From assembly GCA_964631745.1 (NCBI GenBank), contig CAZVWV010000012.1:1-40972 (forward strand): 40,972 nt of DNA. The letters run 5' to 3'. A program made the translations under genes and the position numbers. Source of the DNA: CAZVWV01 sp964631745 (GTDB lineage Bacteria; Bdellovibrionota_C; UBA2361; JBGSMV01). This document shows, in pieces, positions 16,502-24,266 of the stretch. Position 1 is the first letter of the stretch. Each line of letters starts with the position of its first letter. Below the pieces are notes generated by a model. It made no database searches and had not been told where the DNA came from. It was given only the letters and a program-made list of their open reading frames with translations.

Positions 16502-17152
16502 ATGATAAAGATATTTCGAATACTTCTCGTTTCGCTACTGGTGTTTGGCTGCAATCAAGGGCGGCATCGCCAATCTGAAGTACGCTATTTCGAGCACATG
16601 GTTGAGTATAAGGGCGAGACGTTGGGGCTAATTGCGCGGTGGTACACTGGGAAGGCCGACAACTGGAAGATTCTTTTGGACCATAATGCGGGTATTGATG
16701 TTCGTAGGATGCGGGCTGGAACTATGGTTAGGATTCCGCAGGCGCTTCTGGTCCGTCAAGACTTGTTGCCTCGAAGCTATGTAGAGAAATTTTACTCAGA
16801 GCATAGAAGCGAAGCGAGTCGGGAAGCCTCTGACCCATCTTTAGTTCCTGGTGTTGGCAATGCGCCTGAAGCTACCTTGCCCCCGATGCATGTGGATGCT
16901 GACGATGGCTCGCAAGATCAGAATTCGCAGACTCAAGAGACCGGCCCTACTAACGATGACTCACGGCCGGGCCCCTCAGCCAGTCCTCCAGAGGAGACTT
17001 TGCCGGAAGCGGGCGGGAATATGAATGCGCCGAGTGATAACAATTCTCTTGACCAGGGTGCTTCGGGAAGCGCAGACCAGCAGGATTTTCCTCAGCAAGG
17101 GGCTTCGAAGTCTCGTGACGAGCTCCTCAAAGAACTCTTGGCTAACGAATAG
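16502..17152 (+). CDS. LysM-domain lipoprotein
   Basis: A 216-residue lipoprotein. The signal peptide ends in the lipobox LVFGC (Cys17). A LysM-like domain follows at about residues 31-80 (HMVEYKGETLGLIARWYTG, WKILLDHN, MRAGTMVRIPQAL), expected to bind peptidoglycan. The last 110 residues are Pro/Ser/Asp/Gln-rich and probably disordered. This suggests a lipid-anchored wall-binding protein of the periplasm. A GGAG sits 13 bases before the ATG, an unusually long spacing. Confidence 0.8.
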   Translation: MIKIFRILLVSLLVFGCNQGRHRQSEVRYFEHMVEYKGETLGLIARWYTGKADNWKILLDHNAGIDVRRMRAGTMVRIPQALLVRQDLLPRSYVEKFYSEHRSEASREASDPSLVPGVGNAPEATLPPMHVDADDGSQDQNSQTQETGPTNDDSRPGPSASPPEETLPEAGGNMNAPSDNNSLDQGASGSADQQDFPQQGASKSRDELLKELLANE

Positions 17153-17241
17153 AGCTAAAGACCGATAGGATCTATTAGGATTTATGGGGAAGAGAGCTTT
17201 CAGGGCTCCCCAGATTCTTGCTGTCATAGGATACTGCGTAA

Positions 17242-17496
17242 ATGAGGAAAACAAAGGACGGATTCGGTCGCTCTGAAAATAAAGCTGCCTACAAAGGTAA
17301 AGTTCTTACTGGCATTGATAAATTTGTAATTGCATTGAAGTTGTTGGGGATCTTCCTCCTCGTTAGGCTTGTGATGCTGGACGCTGGAATGAGCTTTGTT
17401 CATATTCCTTTTGTTGATCCTCAGCTTGTAAAGCTAAGCGCGCTGCTGAAGGCGTCGTTAGGATTTATCGAGCGGTTTTGGCGGCAGTACCGCTGA
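17242..17496 (+). CDS. Small single-pass membrane protein, unknown function
   Basis: An 84-residue protein with a basic N-terminus (MRKTKDGFGRSENKAAYKGK), one clear hydrophobic segment at about residues 27-49 (FVIALKLLGIFLLVRLVML) and a basic tail. I recognise no family. It follows the LysM lipoprotein in the same orientation with a 90-base gap and converges on the pentahaem cytochrome gene. The coding call rests on the membrane segment and the intergenic fit. Confidence 0.6.
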   Translation: MRKTKDGFGRSENKAAYKGKVLTGIDKFVIALKLLGIFLLVRLVMLDAGMSFVHIPFVDPQLVKLSALLKASLGFIERFWRQYR

Positions 17497-17547
17497 AGGC
17501 TTTGGACACCCAGGCAGGCCTCTTCCGCTTCTTATTATAATTTCGTC

Positions 17548-18798
17548 TTAAAGCTCCTTTGAAAGTTTTTCCAATTCACTCCTAACTTGGGCAGAGTTGT
17601 AGATCCCCCGAACTTCCAAAAGCTTATAGAGCTTACTTAAAATATTCTTTCGCTTTGCCGAATTTTTTTCTGGTAGAGAGCTCTCTAGCGCACTTAGGCC
17701 CATTAAAATCTTCTCCATATCTTCATAATATAGTGTGGGAGTTTGGCCGTACTCTAGGATGCCCTTATAAATGCCAGTAAGATTTTTTCGGTCTAGCGCT
17801 GCCCCAGACAATGCTTTAGAGAGTGGGTCATTAAGATACTCGGTTAGCGCCTCAGGGTCGTTCTGGTGCAAAATCTCGCCAGTGCTCATTAATCCGCTCG
17901 AAACTCCAAACAGGGCCGAGTTTAAGATTAAAAGACTGGAAATATTTAAGCGCGGCTCTCCCGGCTTAGACAGATACTCGTGCTCAAGATACTGCTGCTC
18001 GCTTAAAGCGTGGTGGCAGGAGGTGCAGTAATAAATCGAAAAATCCGAACTCTGTGCGCTTTCCGGGTCAAGGCGTCTGGCGCGCACCAAGACCTCAAGA
18101 GCCTCACTCCTCAGTCCGAAGAGCCAAGTTTTAGCGGGCAGGTACTCGGATTTACGTTGCCTGTAATCCTGATCGACGTTCCAATGCGGCGGCATCAAAG
18201 CCAGAAAGGTGTCGAGCTCAAAGGAGAGCTGTGGATGCCCGGCACCGTATAATTTATGGGTAATCTCGTTTGTGCCAGAGCCGAGATGACAGCGCAAGCA
18301 GGTCGACCCCAGGGCGCTTAACTCTGATATGGGGGACATCCCGTTCTCTAAGTTGCGCGCGTGGGTGGCGCCAGCCTCGGTGTGCTCTTTAAGCCAACCC
18401 GAGGCTGCCCCATGGCAGCTTTCGCAACTTACGCCGTCTTCACGAAAAGCCTGCTCTCCTTTCGGATCTGAAATAAGTGAGTGACACGACAAGCAGCGTG
18501 AATCTTGCTCTGCCGCAGAAATTCCCAGGTGGTGCGCCATGCGCTTGGCCTTCGGTGAGAGTAGGGCTTTATAGGCCTCGGAGTGCTTGTCTTGCTTAGC
18601 CCAGGTGACATACTCGTTTTGAAGTACATTCGAGGAATTTCGGGGGCTTTGTGCGCCATGGCAATTAGAGGAGGAGCATGAACCTACGCCTGTAAGGCTC
18701 GGCCCGGTAAGACTCTCCCGGTGCGACTGCGCGAGTGACAGCGCCGGTAGCAACAAAATTGATAGCGCCAGGTCTAGCGCAAAGTCTCTGAGAATCAT
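17548..18798 (-). CDS. Periplasmic pentahaem cytochrome c (cytochrome c554-like)
   Basis: About 416 residues with a signal peptide (MILRDFALDLALSILLLPAL then SLAQS). Haem motifs in order are an atypical CSSSNCH (CX4CH), then CLSCH, CESCH, CLRCH and CTSCH. The start GPSLTGVGSCSSSNCHGA resembles cytochrome c554 / multihaem 'cytochrome c family' proteins, which shuttle electrons in the periplasm. The final 130 residues have no haem motif and are mainly helical. I prefer the ATG at 18798, because it begins the signal peptide, over a TTG at 18834 that would overlap the divergent promoter. It is divergent from the FAD/ferredoxin gene with only a short shared control region, which suggests joint regulation. 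Confidence 0.85.
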   Translation of the reverse strand: MILRDFALDLALSILLLPALSLAQSHRESLTGPSLTGVGSCSSSNCHGAQSPRNSSNVLQNEYVTWAKQDKHSEAYKALLSPKAKRMAHHLGISAAEQDSRCLSCHSLISDPKGEQAFREDGVSCESCHGAASGWLKEHTEAGATHARNLENGMSPISELSALGSTCLRCHLGSGTNEITHKLYGAGHPQLSFELDTFLALMPPHWNVDQDYRQRKSEYLPAKTWLFGLRSEALEVLVRARRLDPESAQSSDFSIYYCTSCHHALSEQQYLEHEYLSKPGEPRLNISSLLILNSALFGVSSGLMSTGEILHQNDPEALTEYLNDPLSKALSGAALDRKNLTGIYKGILEYGQTPTLYYEDMEKILMGLSALESSLPEKNSAKRKNILSKLYKLLEVRGIYNSAQVRSELEKLSKEL

Positions 18799-18819
18799 CT
18801 GCACAGGATAGCTAGCATA

Positions 18820-18848
18820 TTGCCCTAAGATCAATCACTCTTTATAGT
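18820..18848 (+). promoter_or_regulatory. Promoter of the electron-transfer operon, leaderless geometry
   Basis: A TTGCCC -35 box (18820-18825), a 17-bp spacer and a TATAGT -10 box (18843-18848) end six bases before the GTG at 18855. No ribosome site lies between. On the opposite strand, TATAAA (18846-18841) could be the -10 of the cytochrome gene, so the two divergent promoters overlap. Confidence 0.5.
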
Positions 18849-18854
18849 TTGCCC

Positions 18855-21200
18855 GTGTCTGAAATATTTGAGCTTGCCATTGTCGGGGCCGGCCCAGCGG
18901 GACTAGCTGCTGCCGCCAACGCCGCTTCTCGTAAACTTAGCCACATTCTTTTTGAAAAGCAGGAGATTGGAAACACCGTTTTCCAGTATCAGCTTAAAAA
19001 GCACGTGATGGCTGAGCCTTCAAGACTTCCGCTAAGGGCGCACCTTCCCTTCCTGGCTGGGAGTCGTGAGAGTGTTTTGGAGAGCTGGGTCGATGCCGTT
19101 AATAAATTAGGTATAAACCTACAAAAGGCGGAGGTGCAAGCCATCAGCCCGAGCGCTGGTCTGTTTAAAGTGGTAACGGATTCTAGCGAGTATTCCGCCA
19201 AAAAGATTATCCTGTGTGTCGGCTTACAAGGAACGGCGCGAAAGCTGGGAGTGCCCGGCGAAAATGACGGGTTAGTAATATATACTCTGCCCGATGCGGA
19301 TGTTTATGAAGGCAAGAACATTTTAGTGGTAGGTGCTGGGGACGCCGCCATCGAAAACGCCTTGGCGTTAGCGCAAAGGAATACCGTTACGTTAATTAAT
19401 AGAGGTTCCGAATTTAGCCGAGCCAAAGACGCGAACAATATTCAGATTCTTGAATCCATTGAGGCTGGTAAGATTCGCGCCCTCTATAACTCTGAAATTA
19501 TCGAAATCAATGAAAGGTTGGTAACTGTTGAAGGTCCAGAAGGTGAGTTTCAGACATCTTGCGACCAAATCCTAGCCAGACTTGGGGCGATCCTTCCTCG
19601 AAAATTCATGGAATCTTGCGGGGTTAAATTTTCCGGACCGAACGCCGACGCCGTCCCCGTTTTAAATGAACATTTCCAGTCAAGCGTGCCAGGTCTCTTT
19701 GTAATCGGGGCCCTAGCGGGCTACCCGTTAATTAAGCAGGCTATTAATCAAGGACACGACGTCGTGCAGTATATCTGTGGCGAGCCACTTGAACCTGCCG
19801 ATTCAGAGCTATTGAAGGAAAAAATTGCGCCAATGGGCAGCGACCTCAATCATTGCCTGAAAGAGATCCGAGAAAAACTTCCTCTTTTTAGTAGCCTTAG
19901 TGATCCGCAGTTTAGAGAGTTGGTGCTTGAATCCAAAATTGTTCAGAAAGCTCCCGACCAGCTCTATTTTTCCAGAAATGATTATACTGACTCTTTCTAC
20001 AGTGTTCTTAACGGCTCAGTGATTGTCGAACTACCCGGCGGTGCCACCATAGAACTAAGCCAGGGAGATTACTTCGGAGAGATGTCGATTCTATCGGGGC
20101 GTAGACGCTCTGCCAGTGTTAAGTCAAGGTCTCAGTCGCTCACTCTTGAGACGCCTCGCAAGCAAATAGTGAAACTGATGAGCTCTGTGCCCGAGGTGCG
20201 CTCCGCAATCGATAAGCGATTTCTGATAAACGCACTACGAACCTCAATTTTTCCGGAACTTACATTGCAGGAGACTCAAAGTTTGGCCGAGGCCAGTACC
20301 TTTAAGAAATTTAAAAAAGGGGAGCGCCTTTTTAACGAAGGAGATCTTGGCGAGGCGCTATACGTTATTAGAAAGGGCTCAGTCAAAGTTTCTCGCAGGG
20401 ACCAACGCGGTCATGATATCAGTCAGGTATACATCGCGGCAGGAAATTTTGTGGGGGAGATGGCGCTCATTGGCGAAAAGCCCCTTGCCAGGAGCGCTAC
20501 CGTAACAGCCGCCGTGGCCTGCGAGACGATCGTATTGGGGCGCGCGGACTTTCAAAGGGTTTTGGCGTCCAATTCGTCTTTAGCTGAGCGAGTGCAAAGG
20601 CTTTCAACGGAGAGAAAATTACAAAACCTTACCGTTGAGCAGAATTTGGCGAGCGGCCAACTGCTGGATTTTCTTGTGGGGCAGGGGATTACTGATGCCG
20701 AGAATGTGCTGATCATAGATTCCGATCTATGCATCGCCTGCGATAACTGTGAAAAGGCCTGCGCCGCCACGCATGCGGGCTTTTCAAGGCTCGATCGTAG
20801 CGGCGGCCAAAGTTTCGGCTCTGTACAGGTTCCAATCGCTTGCAGACATTGTGAGAACCCGCTCTGCATGATCGACTGTCCGCCCGATGCCTTGATCAGG
20901 CGTCCAAACGGTGAGGTGGTCATTCTTGATTCATGTATCGGATGCGGCAACTGCGTAAGGAACTGTCCCTACGGCGTAATTCAACTCAGCTACGAGGGCG
21001 CCCGAAGTTTCTCCTTACTAAACCTGCTTTTCGGCAAGAAAGCTGAGCCGAGCGGCCCAGCGCTGGCGGCAAAATGTGACATGTGCGCTCAGTTAAAGGG
21101 CGGTCCGGCCTGTGTGCGTTCGTGCCCCACCGGAGCGGCCGTAAGAATGAACCCCCTGGCGTTGCTCAAGATTATTTCAAGCGAGGCATCGCATGATTAA
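18855..21200 (+). CDS. FAD/NAD(P)H oxidoreductase fused to two cNMP-binding domains and a 4-cluster ferredoxin
   Basis: About 781 residues in four modules. Residues 1-300 are a thioredoxin-reductase-like flavoprotein with GAGPAGLAAA (FAD) and VVGAGDAAIENAL (NAD(P)H), but without the CxxC redox pair found just before the second motif in true thioredoxin reductases. Residues about 340-450 and 465-590 are two cyclic-nucleotide-binding domains; both keep phosphate-cassette signatures (GEMSILSGRRRSASV and GEMALIGEKPLARSATV). Residues about 620-770 carry ferredoxin motifs: CIACDNCEKAC, CRHCENPLCMIDCP, CIGCGNCVRNCP and CDMC...CVRSCP. The likely role is cytoplasmic NAD(P)H oxidation with electrons passed through FeS clusters to the membrane cytochrome b, gated by a cyclic nucleotide or similar ligand. 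It overlaps the next gene by eight bases. A TTG at 18849 is the alternative start. Confidence 0.88.
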   Translation: MSEIFELAIVGAGPAGLAAAANAASRKLSHILFEKQEIGNTVFQYQLKKHVMAEPSRLPLRAHLPFLAGSRESVLESWVDAVNKLGINLQKAEVQAISPSAGLFKVVTDSSEYSAKKIILCVGLQGTARKLGVPGENDGLVIYTLPDADVYEGKNILVVGAGDAAIENALALAQRNTVTLINRGSEFSRAKDANNIQILESIEAGKIRALYNSEIIEINERLVTVEGPEGEFQTSCDQILARLGAILPRKFMESCGVKFSGPNADAVPVLNEHFQSSVPGLFVIGALAGYPLIKQAINQGHDVVQYICGEPLEPADSELLKEKIAPMGSDLNHCLKEIREKLPLFSSLSDPQFRELVLESKIVQKAPDQLYFSRNDYTDSFYSVLNGSVIVELPGGATIELSQGDYFGEMSILSGRRRSASVKSRSQSLTLETPRKQIVKLMSSVPEVRSAIDKRFLINALRTSIFPELTLQETQSLAEASTFKKFKKGERLFNEGDLGEALYVIRKGSVKVSRRDQRGHDISQVYIAAGNFVGEMALIGEKPLARSATVTAAVACETIVLGRADFQRVLASNSSLAERVQRLSTERKLQNLTVEQNLASGQLLDFLVGQGITDAENVLIIDSDLCIACDNCEKACAATHAGFSRLDRSGGQSFGSVQVPIACRHCENPLCMIDCPPDALIRRPNGEVVILDSCIGCGNCVRNCPYGVIQLSYEGARSFSLLNLLFGKKAEPSGPALAAKCDMCAQLKGGPACVRSCPTGAAVRMNPLALLKIISSEASHD

Positions 21201-21993
21201 GGAAACATTCCTATCTCGCAAAAATCTCTTATGGTTTTGGGTTTTCCTAGGTCTAACAGTAGCCTCGTACGTTTTTTATGTATTAGTCGTGCCACTTGGC
21301 CAACACAGTGGCAACTCTGTTGCTGGCTACACGTTGGGAACCTTAACGGGCTTGGGGGTGTTGTACCTACTATATTTTGGAATTCGCAAACGTTCCTATT
21401 TTTCTTCAGGAACTCCGCTTAAGGACTGCTTGGCGATTCATGTCTGGTTTGGTATCTCGCTAATCTTTATCGGAGCCATGCATTCCGGCTTTACGCTTGG
21501 TTTCAACCTGCATGGATTAACGTATCTTGCCATGCTTGCGACGATCTTGTCGGGCATTTGGGGCGCCTTTGTTTATATAACTTTAGCCGATAAAATTCCC
21601 TCTCACCGCGGACAAATGGCGGGGGAGAGCGCCTTACAACGCATCGCTGTTCTTGACCAGGAATTTTCCAAGGTGCCGGGTTTGAATGAGTCCGAGTTCG
21701 GGAAACTTCTTAAACGACTCATTCCGAAATTAACCCTTAAAGAGATTCGACGCTTCTCTTACTCAGCCAAGGAGCTATCGGAGGAATTTCTAAAACTTGC
21801 GCCATCAGAACTTCAGGGCCGGGAACACCTGATCAAATTAGTCGCAGAGCGCGCAAGTTTGTTGACTAAACTGAAAGAAGAGCTGCACGTTAAGCGCGCC
21901 ATTAAAGGCTGGCTTTACTGGCATGTGCCGCTCTCGATGGTGACCCTGGTGCTCTTGGTCTTACATGTAATTTCTGTTTTCTATTGGAGTTAA
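21193..21993 (+). CDS. Integral membrane b-type cytochrome (quinol/ferredoxin-linked)
   Basis: A 266-residue membrane protein with about five transmembrane segments (near 12-33, 44-65, 79-100, 106-131 and 240-262). Histidines suited to ligate two b haems occur in the membrane: AIHVWFG, AMHSGF, LHGLTYL, WHVPLS and LHVISVF. A soluble helical insert spans about 140-235. It overlaps the FAD/ferredoxin gene and is followed immediately by the decahaem gene. The plausible role is to carry electrons across the inner membrane or to exchange them with the quinone pool. I recognise no named family; the haem assignment is inferred from the histidines. Confidence 0.75.
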   Translation: MIKETFLSRKNLLWFWVFLGLTVASYVFYVLVVPLGQHSGNSVAGYTLGTLTGLGVLYLLYFGIRKRSYFSSGTPLKDCLAIHVWFGISLIFIGAMHSGFTLGFNLHGLTYLAMLATILSGIWGAFVYITLADKIPSHRGQMAGESALQRIAVLDQEFSKVPGLNESEFGKLLKRLIPKLTLKEIRRFSYSAKELSEEFLKLAPSELQGREHLIKLVAERASLLTKLKEELHVKRAIKGWLYWHVPLSMVTLVLLVLHVISVFYWS

Positions 21994-21994
21994 A

Positions 21995-23275
21995 TTGGCT
22001 GCGCGGAAAGATTCGGAAATTAAAGAGCAGCTTGAAAAGTTGGAGCGCGGCCGACGACCGCGAGTCTGGGTGCTTTCGTGCGTGCTTTCTATCTTTGCGC
22101 TATTGGTATTTGGAGCGTATCCGTTCCTTCGAAAGAGTGAGTTCTTTAGTAGTGGACCAATATCCAGCAAGCACAAGTTTATCTCTGCTGATTGTAAGAG
22201 CTGCCATGCGCAGCCCTTTCAAGCTGTGGCCGATGCGACCTGTCAGCGTTGTCATGCTTTAAGCCCGCATGTATCGCCGGATAGCTCTCTTGGTGCTCGG
22301 AAGCGCGAGCCCAAGTGTACCGATTGTCATCTGGAGCATCAGGGTGATTCTGGGCTCGTTATGACAGATTCAAGACAATGTATCGGCTGCCATAGCGCCG
22401 TGGAGTCTGAACCAAACCATTCTGTCAAGAATGTTGCCAATTTTAATAGCCATCCGGAATTTTCTGTGGCGTTAAGAAACGGAAAAAGCGTCTCGCATAC
22501 GAGTCTTAACGCAAAGGATCTCATAGACCCAACCCATCTGAAGCTCAATCATAAGTTGCATCTGCAACCTAACTTACGGGGACCCAAGGGGGGAGTTCAG
22601 CTTCAATGTCAAGACTGTCACAAACTGGCTGCGGACTTTCGCTCGCTTGAGCCTATTAAATTCGACAAAGACTGTCGCTCCTGTCATTCATTGGAATTTG
22701 ACGCCCGGATATCGGGACGGCCAGTGCCGCACGCTGAGCCCGATCAGGTTTATAATTTTCTATACGCTGAGTATGCCAAGCTTCTGCTTGAAATCGCAGA
22801 AGGNNNNNNNNNNCCCGATGCGGCCCAGCGCCAAGCCTATGTGAGAAAGACGGTCGAAGATGAAGCGCGGAACGCCGAGAAGGAGCTTTTTACGCGCACG
22901 GGGTGTTTTTTATGCCATGAAGTGACTCCGAGCAGAAGCGACACGGCCCTCCAGGCCTCCAGCACCCTGAAGAGCAGCTTCGAGATACTGCCCCCTGGGC
23001 TGCCTTCAAAATGGATGCAAAGCGCACGGTTTAGCCACGGTGCGCACGAAGAACTCACCTGTAACTCCTGCCACCAAAAAGCTCAAACCTCAGAGCGAAC
23101 ATCCGATCTTCTTTTGCCGGGTGTTTCGCTCTGCCAAAAATGTCATAATGACACAGGCAAGGGCGCCAGTACGGCTTGCGTGACCTGTCACTCATATCAC
23201 GATTCCTTACCCATTGAGAGCGGCCACAAGAGAGACTTAGATATCATTTTAAAGAAACATGCCCAGGATTTTTAA
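21995..23275 (+). CDS. Membrane-anchored decahaem cytochrome c
   Basis: About 426 residues. An N-terminal cytoplasmic tail and one transmembrane anchor (about 26-46, VLSCVLSIFALLVFGAY) are followed by a periplasmic part with ten CXXCH motifs: CKSCH, CQRCH, CTDCH, CIGCH, CQDCH, CRSCH, CFLCH, CNSCH, CQKCH and CVTCH. The start is TTG with GGAG five bases upstream, directly after the cytochrome b stop codon. A ten-N gap interrupts the sequence between haems 6 and 7, and the frame is open on both sides. It probably takes electrons from the cytochrome b module and spans the periplasm. The real residue count depends on the gap. Confidence 0.88.
   Translation: MAARKDSEIKEQLEKLERGRRPRVWVLSCVLSIFALLVFGAYPFLRKSEFFSSGPISSKHKFISADCKSCHAQPFQAVADATCQRCHALSPHVSPDSSLGARKREPKCTDCHLEHQGDSGLVMTDSRQCIGCHSAVESEPNHSVKNVANFNSHPEFSVALRNGKSVSHTSLNAKDLIDPTHLKLNHKLHLQPNLRGPKGGVQLQCQDCHKLAADFRSLEPIKFDKDCRSCHSLEFDARISGRPVPHAEPDQVYNFLYAEYAKLLLEIAEXXXXPDAAQRQAYVRKTVEDEARNAEKELFTRTGCFLCHEVTPSRSDTALQASSTLKSSFEILPPGLPSKWMQSARFSHGAHEELTCNSCHQKAQTSERTSDLLLPGVSLCQKCHNDTGKGASTACVTCHSYHDSLPIESGHKRDLDIILKKHAQDF
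22804..22813. other. Assembly gap (10 N) inside the decahaem cytochrome gene
   Basis: Ten undetermined bases. The reading frame continues unchanged on both sides, so the gap is either ten bases or a multiple of three bases different from it. Extra haem motifs could be hidden if the gap size is only a placeholder. Confidence 0.98.
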
Positions 23276-24197
23276 CGCATCCGACCTCCCTATTGTAGAT
23301 GGTAAGATTTATCACTTAAATCTCTGTGCCGAAGATCTGGCCGATAAAATTATTATCGTGGGCGACCCGGATCGCGTGCCTCGGATCGCCTCGCAACATC
23401 TTAAAAATATTCGCTGTGACGTTTTTCATCGTGGATTAAGAACCATTACCGGCGAACATATCGATTCAGGAACAAGACTTAGTATCACTACCTCTGGGAT
23501 GGGCGGACCTTCGACCGAGATCGTTTTAAATGAGATTCACATACTAAAAAGTGTAGATCTCTCCAGCCGCAGGGCTCTGGCCGATCCCAAAAAAGTTGCG
23601 ATTGTGCGAGTCGGGAGCTCCGGCGGCGTCCACTCGGATGTTCAGCTCGGAGATGCCTTTGTGAGCGAGTACGCGGTTGGGTTGGATAATTCTGGGCTAT
23701 TCTATGATGTACCCTTACGCGAGAAGGAGTTGAGAGTTGTCGAGGAAAGGGTTTCGTGCGCAATTAATAGCGCCACGCCCAGCACTGCGCGCTTTGCGGG
23801 CAGAATTCACCCCTTTGCCGCGAAAGCTTCTCCACAATTAACCTTGGCGTTAATGGATTCTGCCAAGAAGCTTAACAAACGCTGCTTTTGCGGAATCACT
23901 GTATCAAATGCGGGTTTTTTTGCGGCACAAGGCAGGGATGTTTCTGGGATAAGTCCGACGCTGAACGATATCGATCAGGCGCTTGCTGGCCTGGGCGAGG
24001 TACTGCCCGGGCTTCGCATTACCAACTTTGAGATGGAAGCCGCGCTGCTGCTTCATTTCATGGGAGGTAATGGGCACTTTGCAGCGACCATTTGCGCGGC
24101 CATAGCCAACCGAGCGCTCAATACGTTTACCAAGGACGCTGCCGCCGATGTCGATAGCGCAACCGAAATTGCGATCGCAGCGCTAGTTCGCTTTTAA
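23259..24197 (+). CDS. Nucleoside phosphorylase family protein (uridine phosphorylase-like)
   Basis: A 312-residue member of the PNP/UDP phosphorylase superfamily, which cleaves nucleosides with phosphate to free base and ribose-1-phosphate. Visible marks are IIIVGDPDRVPRIA (phosphate site), TSGMGGPSTEIVLNE, VRVGSSGGVHSDVQLGD and the ribose-binding NFEMEAALLLHFMGG. Substrate cannot be assigned. It overlaps the decahaem cytochrome gene by 17 bases in a different frame, so it is translated from the same message despite no obvious electron-transfer role. Confidence 0.88.
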   Translation: MPRIFNASDLPIVDGKIYHLNLCAEDLADKIIIVGDPDRVPRIASQHLKNIRCDVFHRGLRTITGEHIDSGTRLSITTSGMGGPSTEIVLNEIHILKSVDLSSRRALADPKKVAIVRVGSSGGVHSDVQLGDAFVSEYAVGLDNSGLFYDVPLREKELRVVEERVSCAINSATPSTARFAGRIHPFAAKASPQLTLALMDSAKKLNKRCFCGITVSNAGFFAAQGRDVSGISPTLNDIDQALAGLGEVLPGLRITNFEMEAALLLHFMGGNGHFAATICAAIANRALNTFTKDAAADVDSATEIAIAALVRF

Positions 24198-24266
24198 TGG
24201 GAGTTCGAAGTTAACACGGTTCTATTCTATTCCGCGTGGACTCTTTGCGAGCTTTCTAATACCGTA

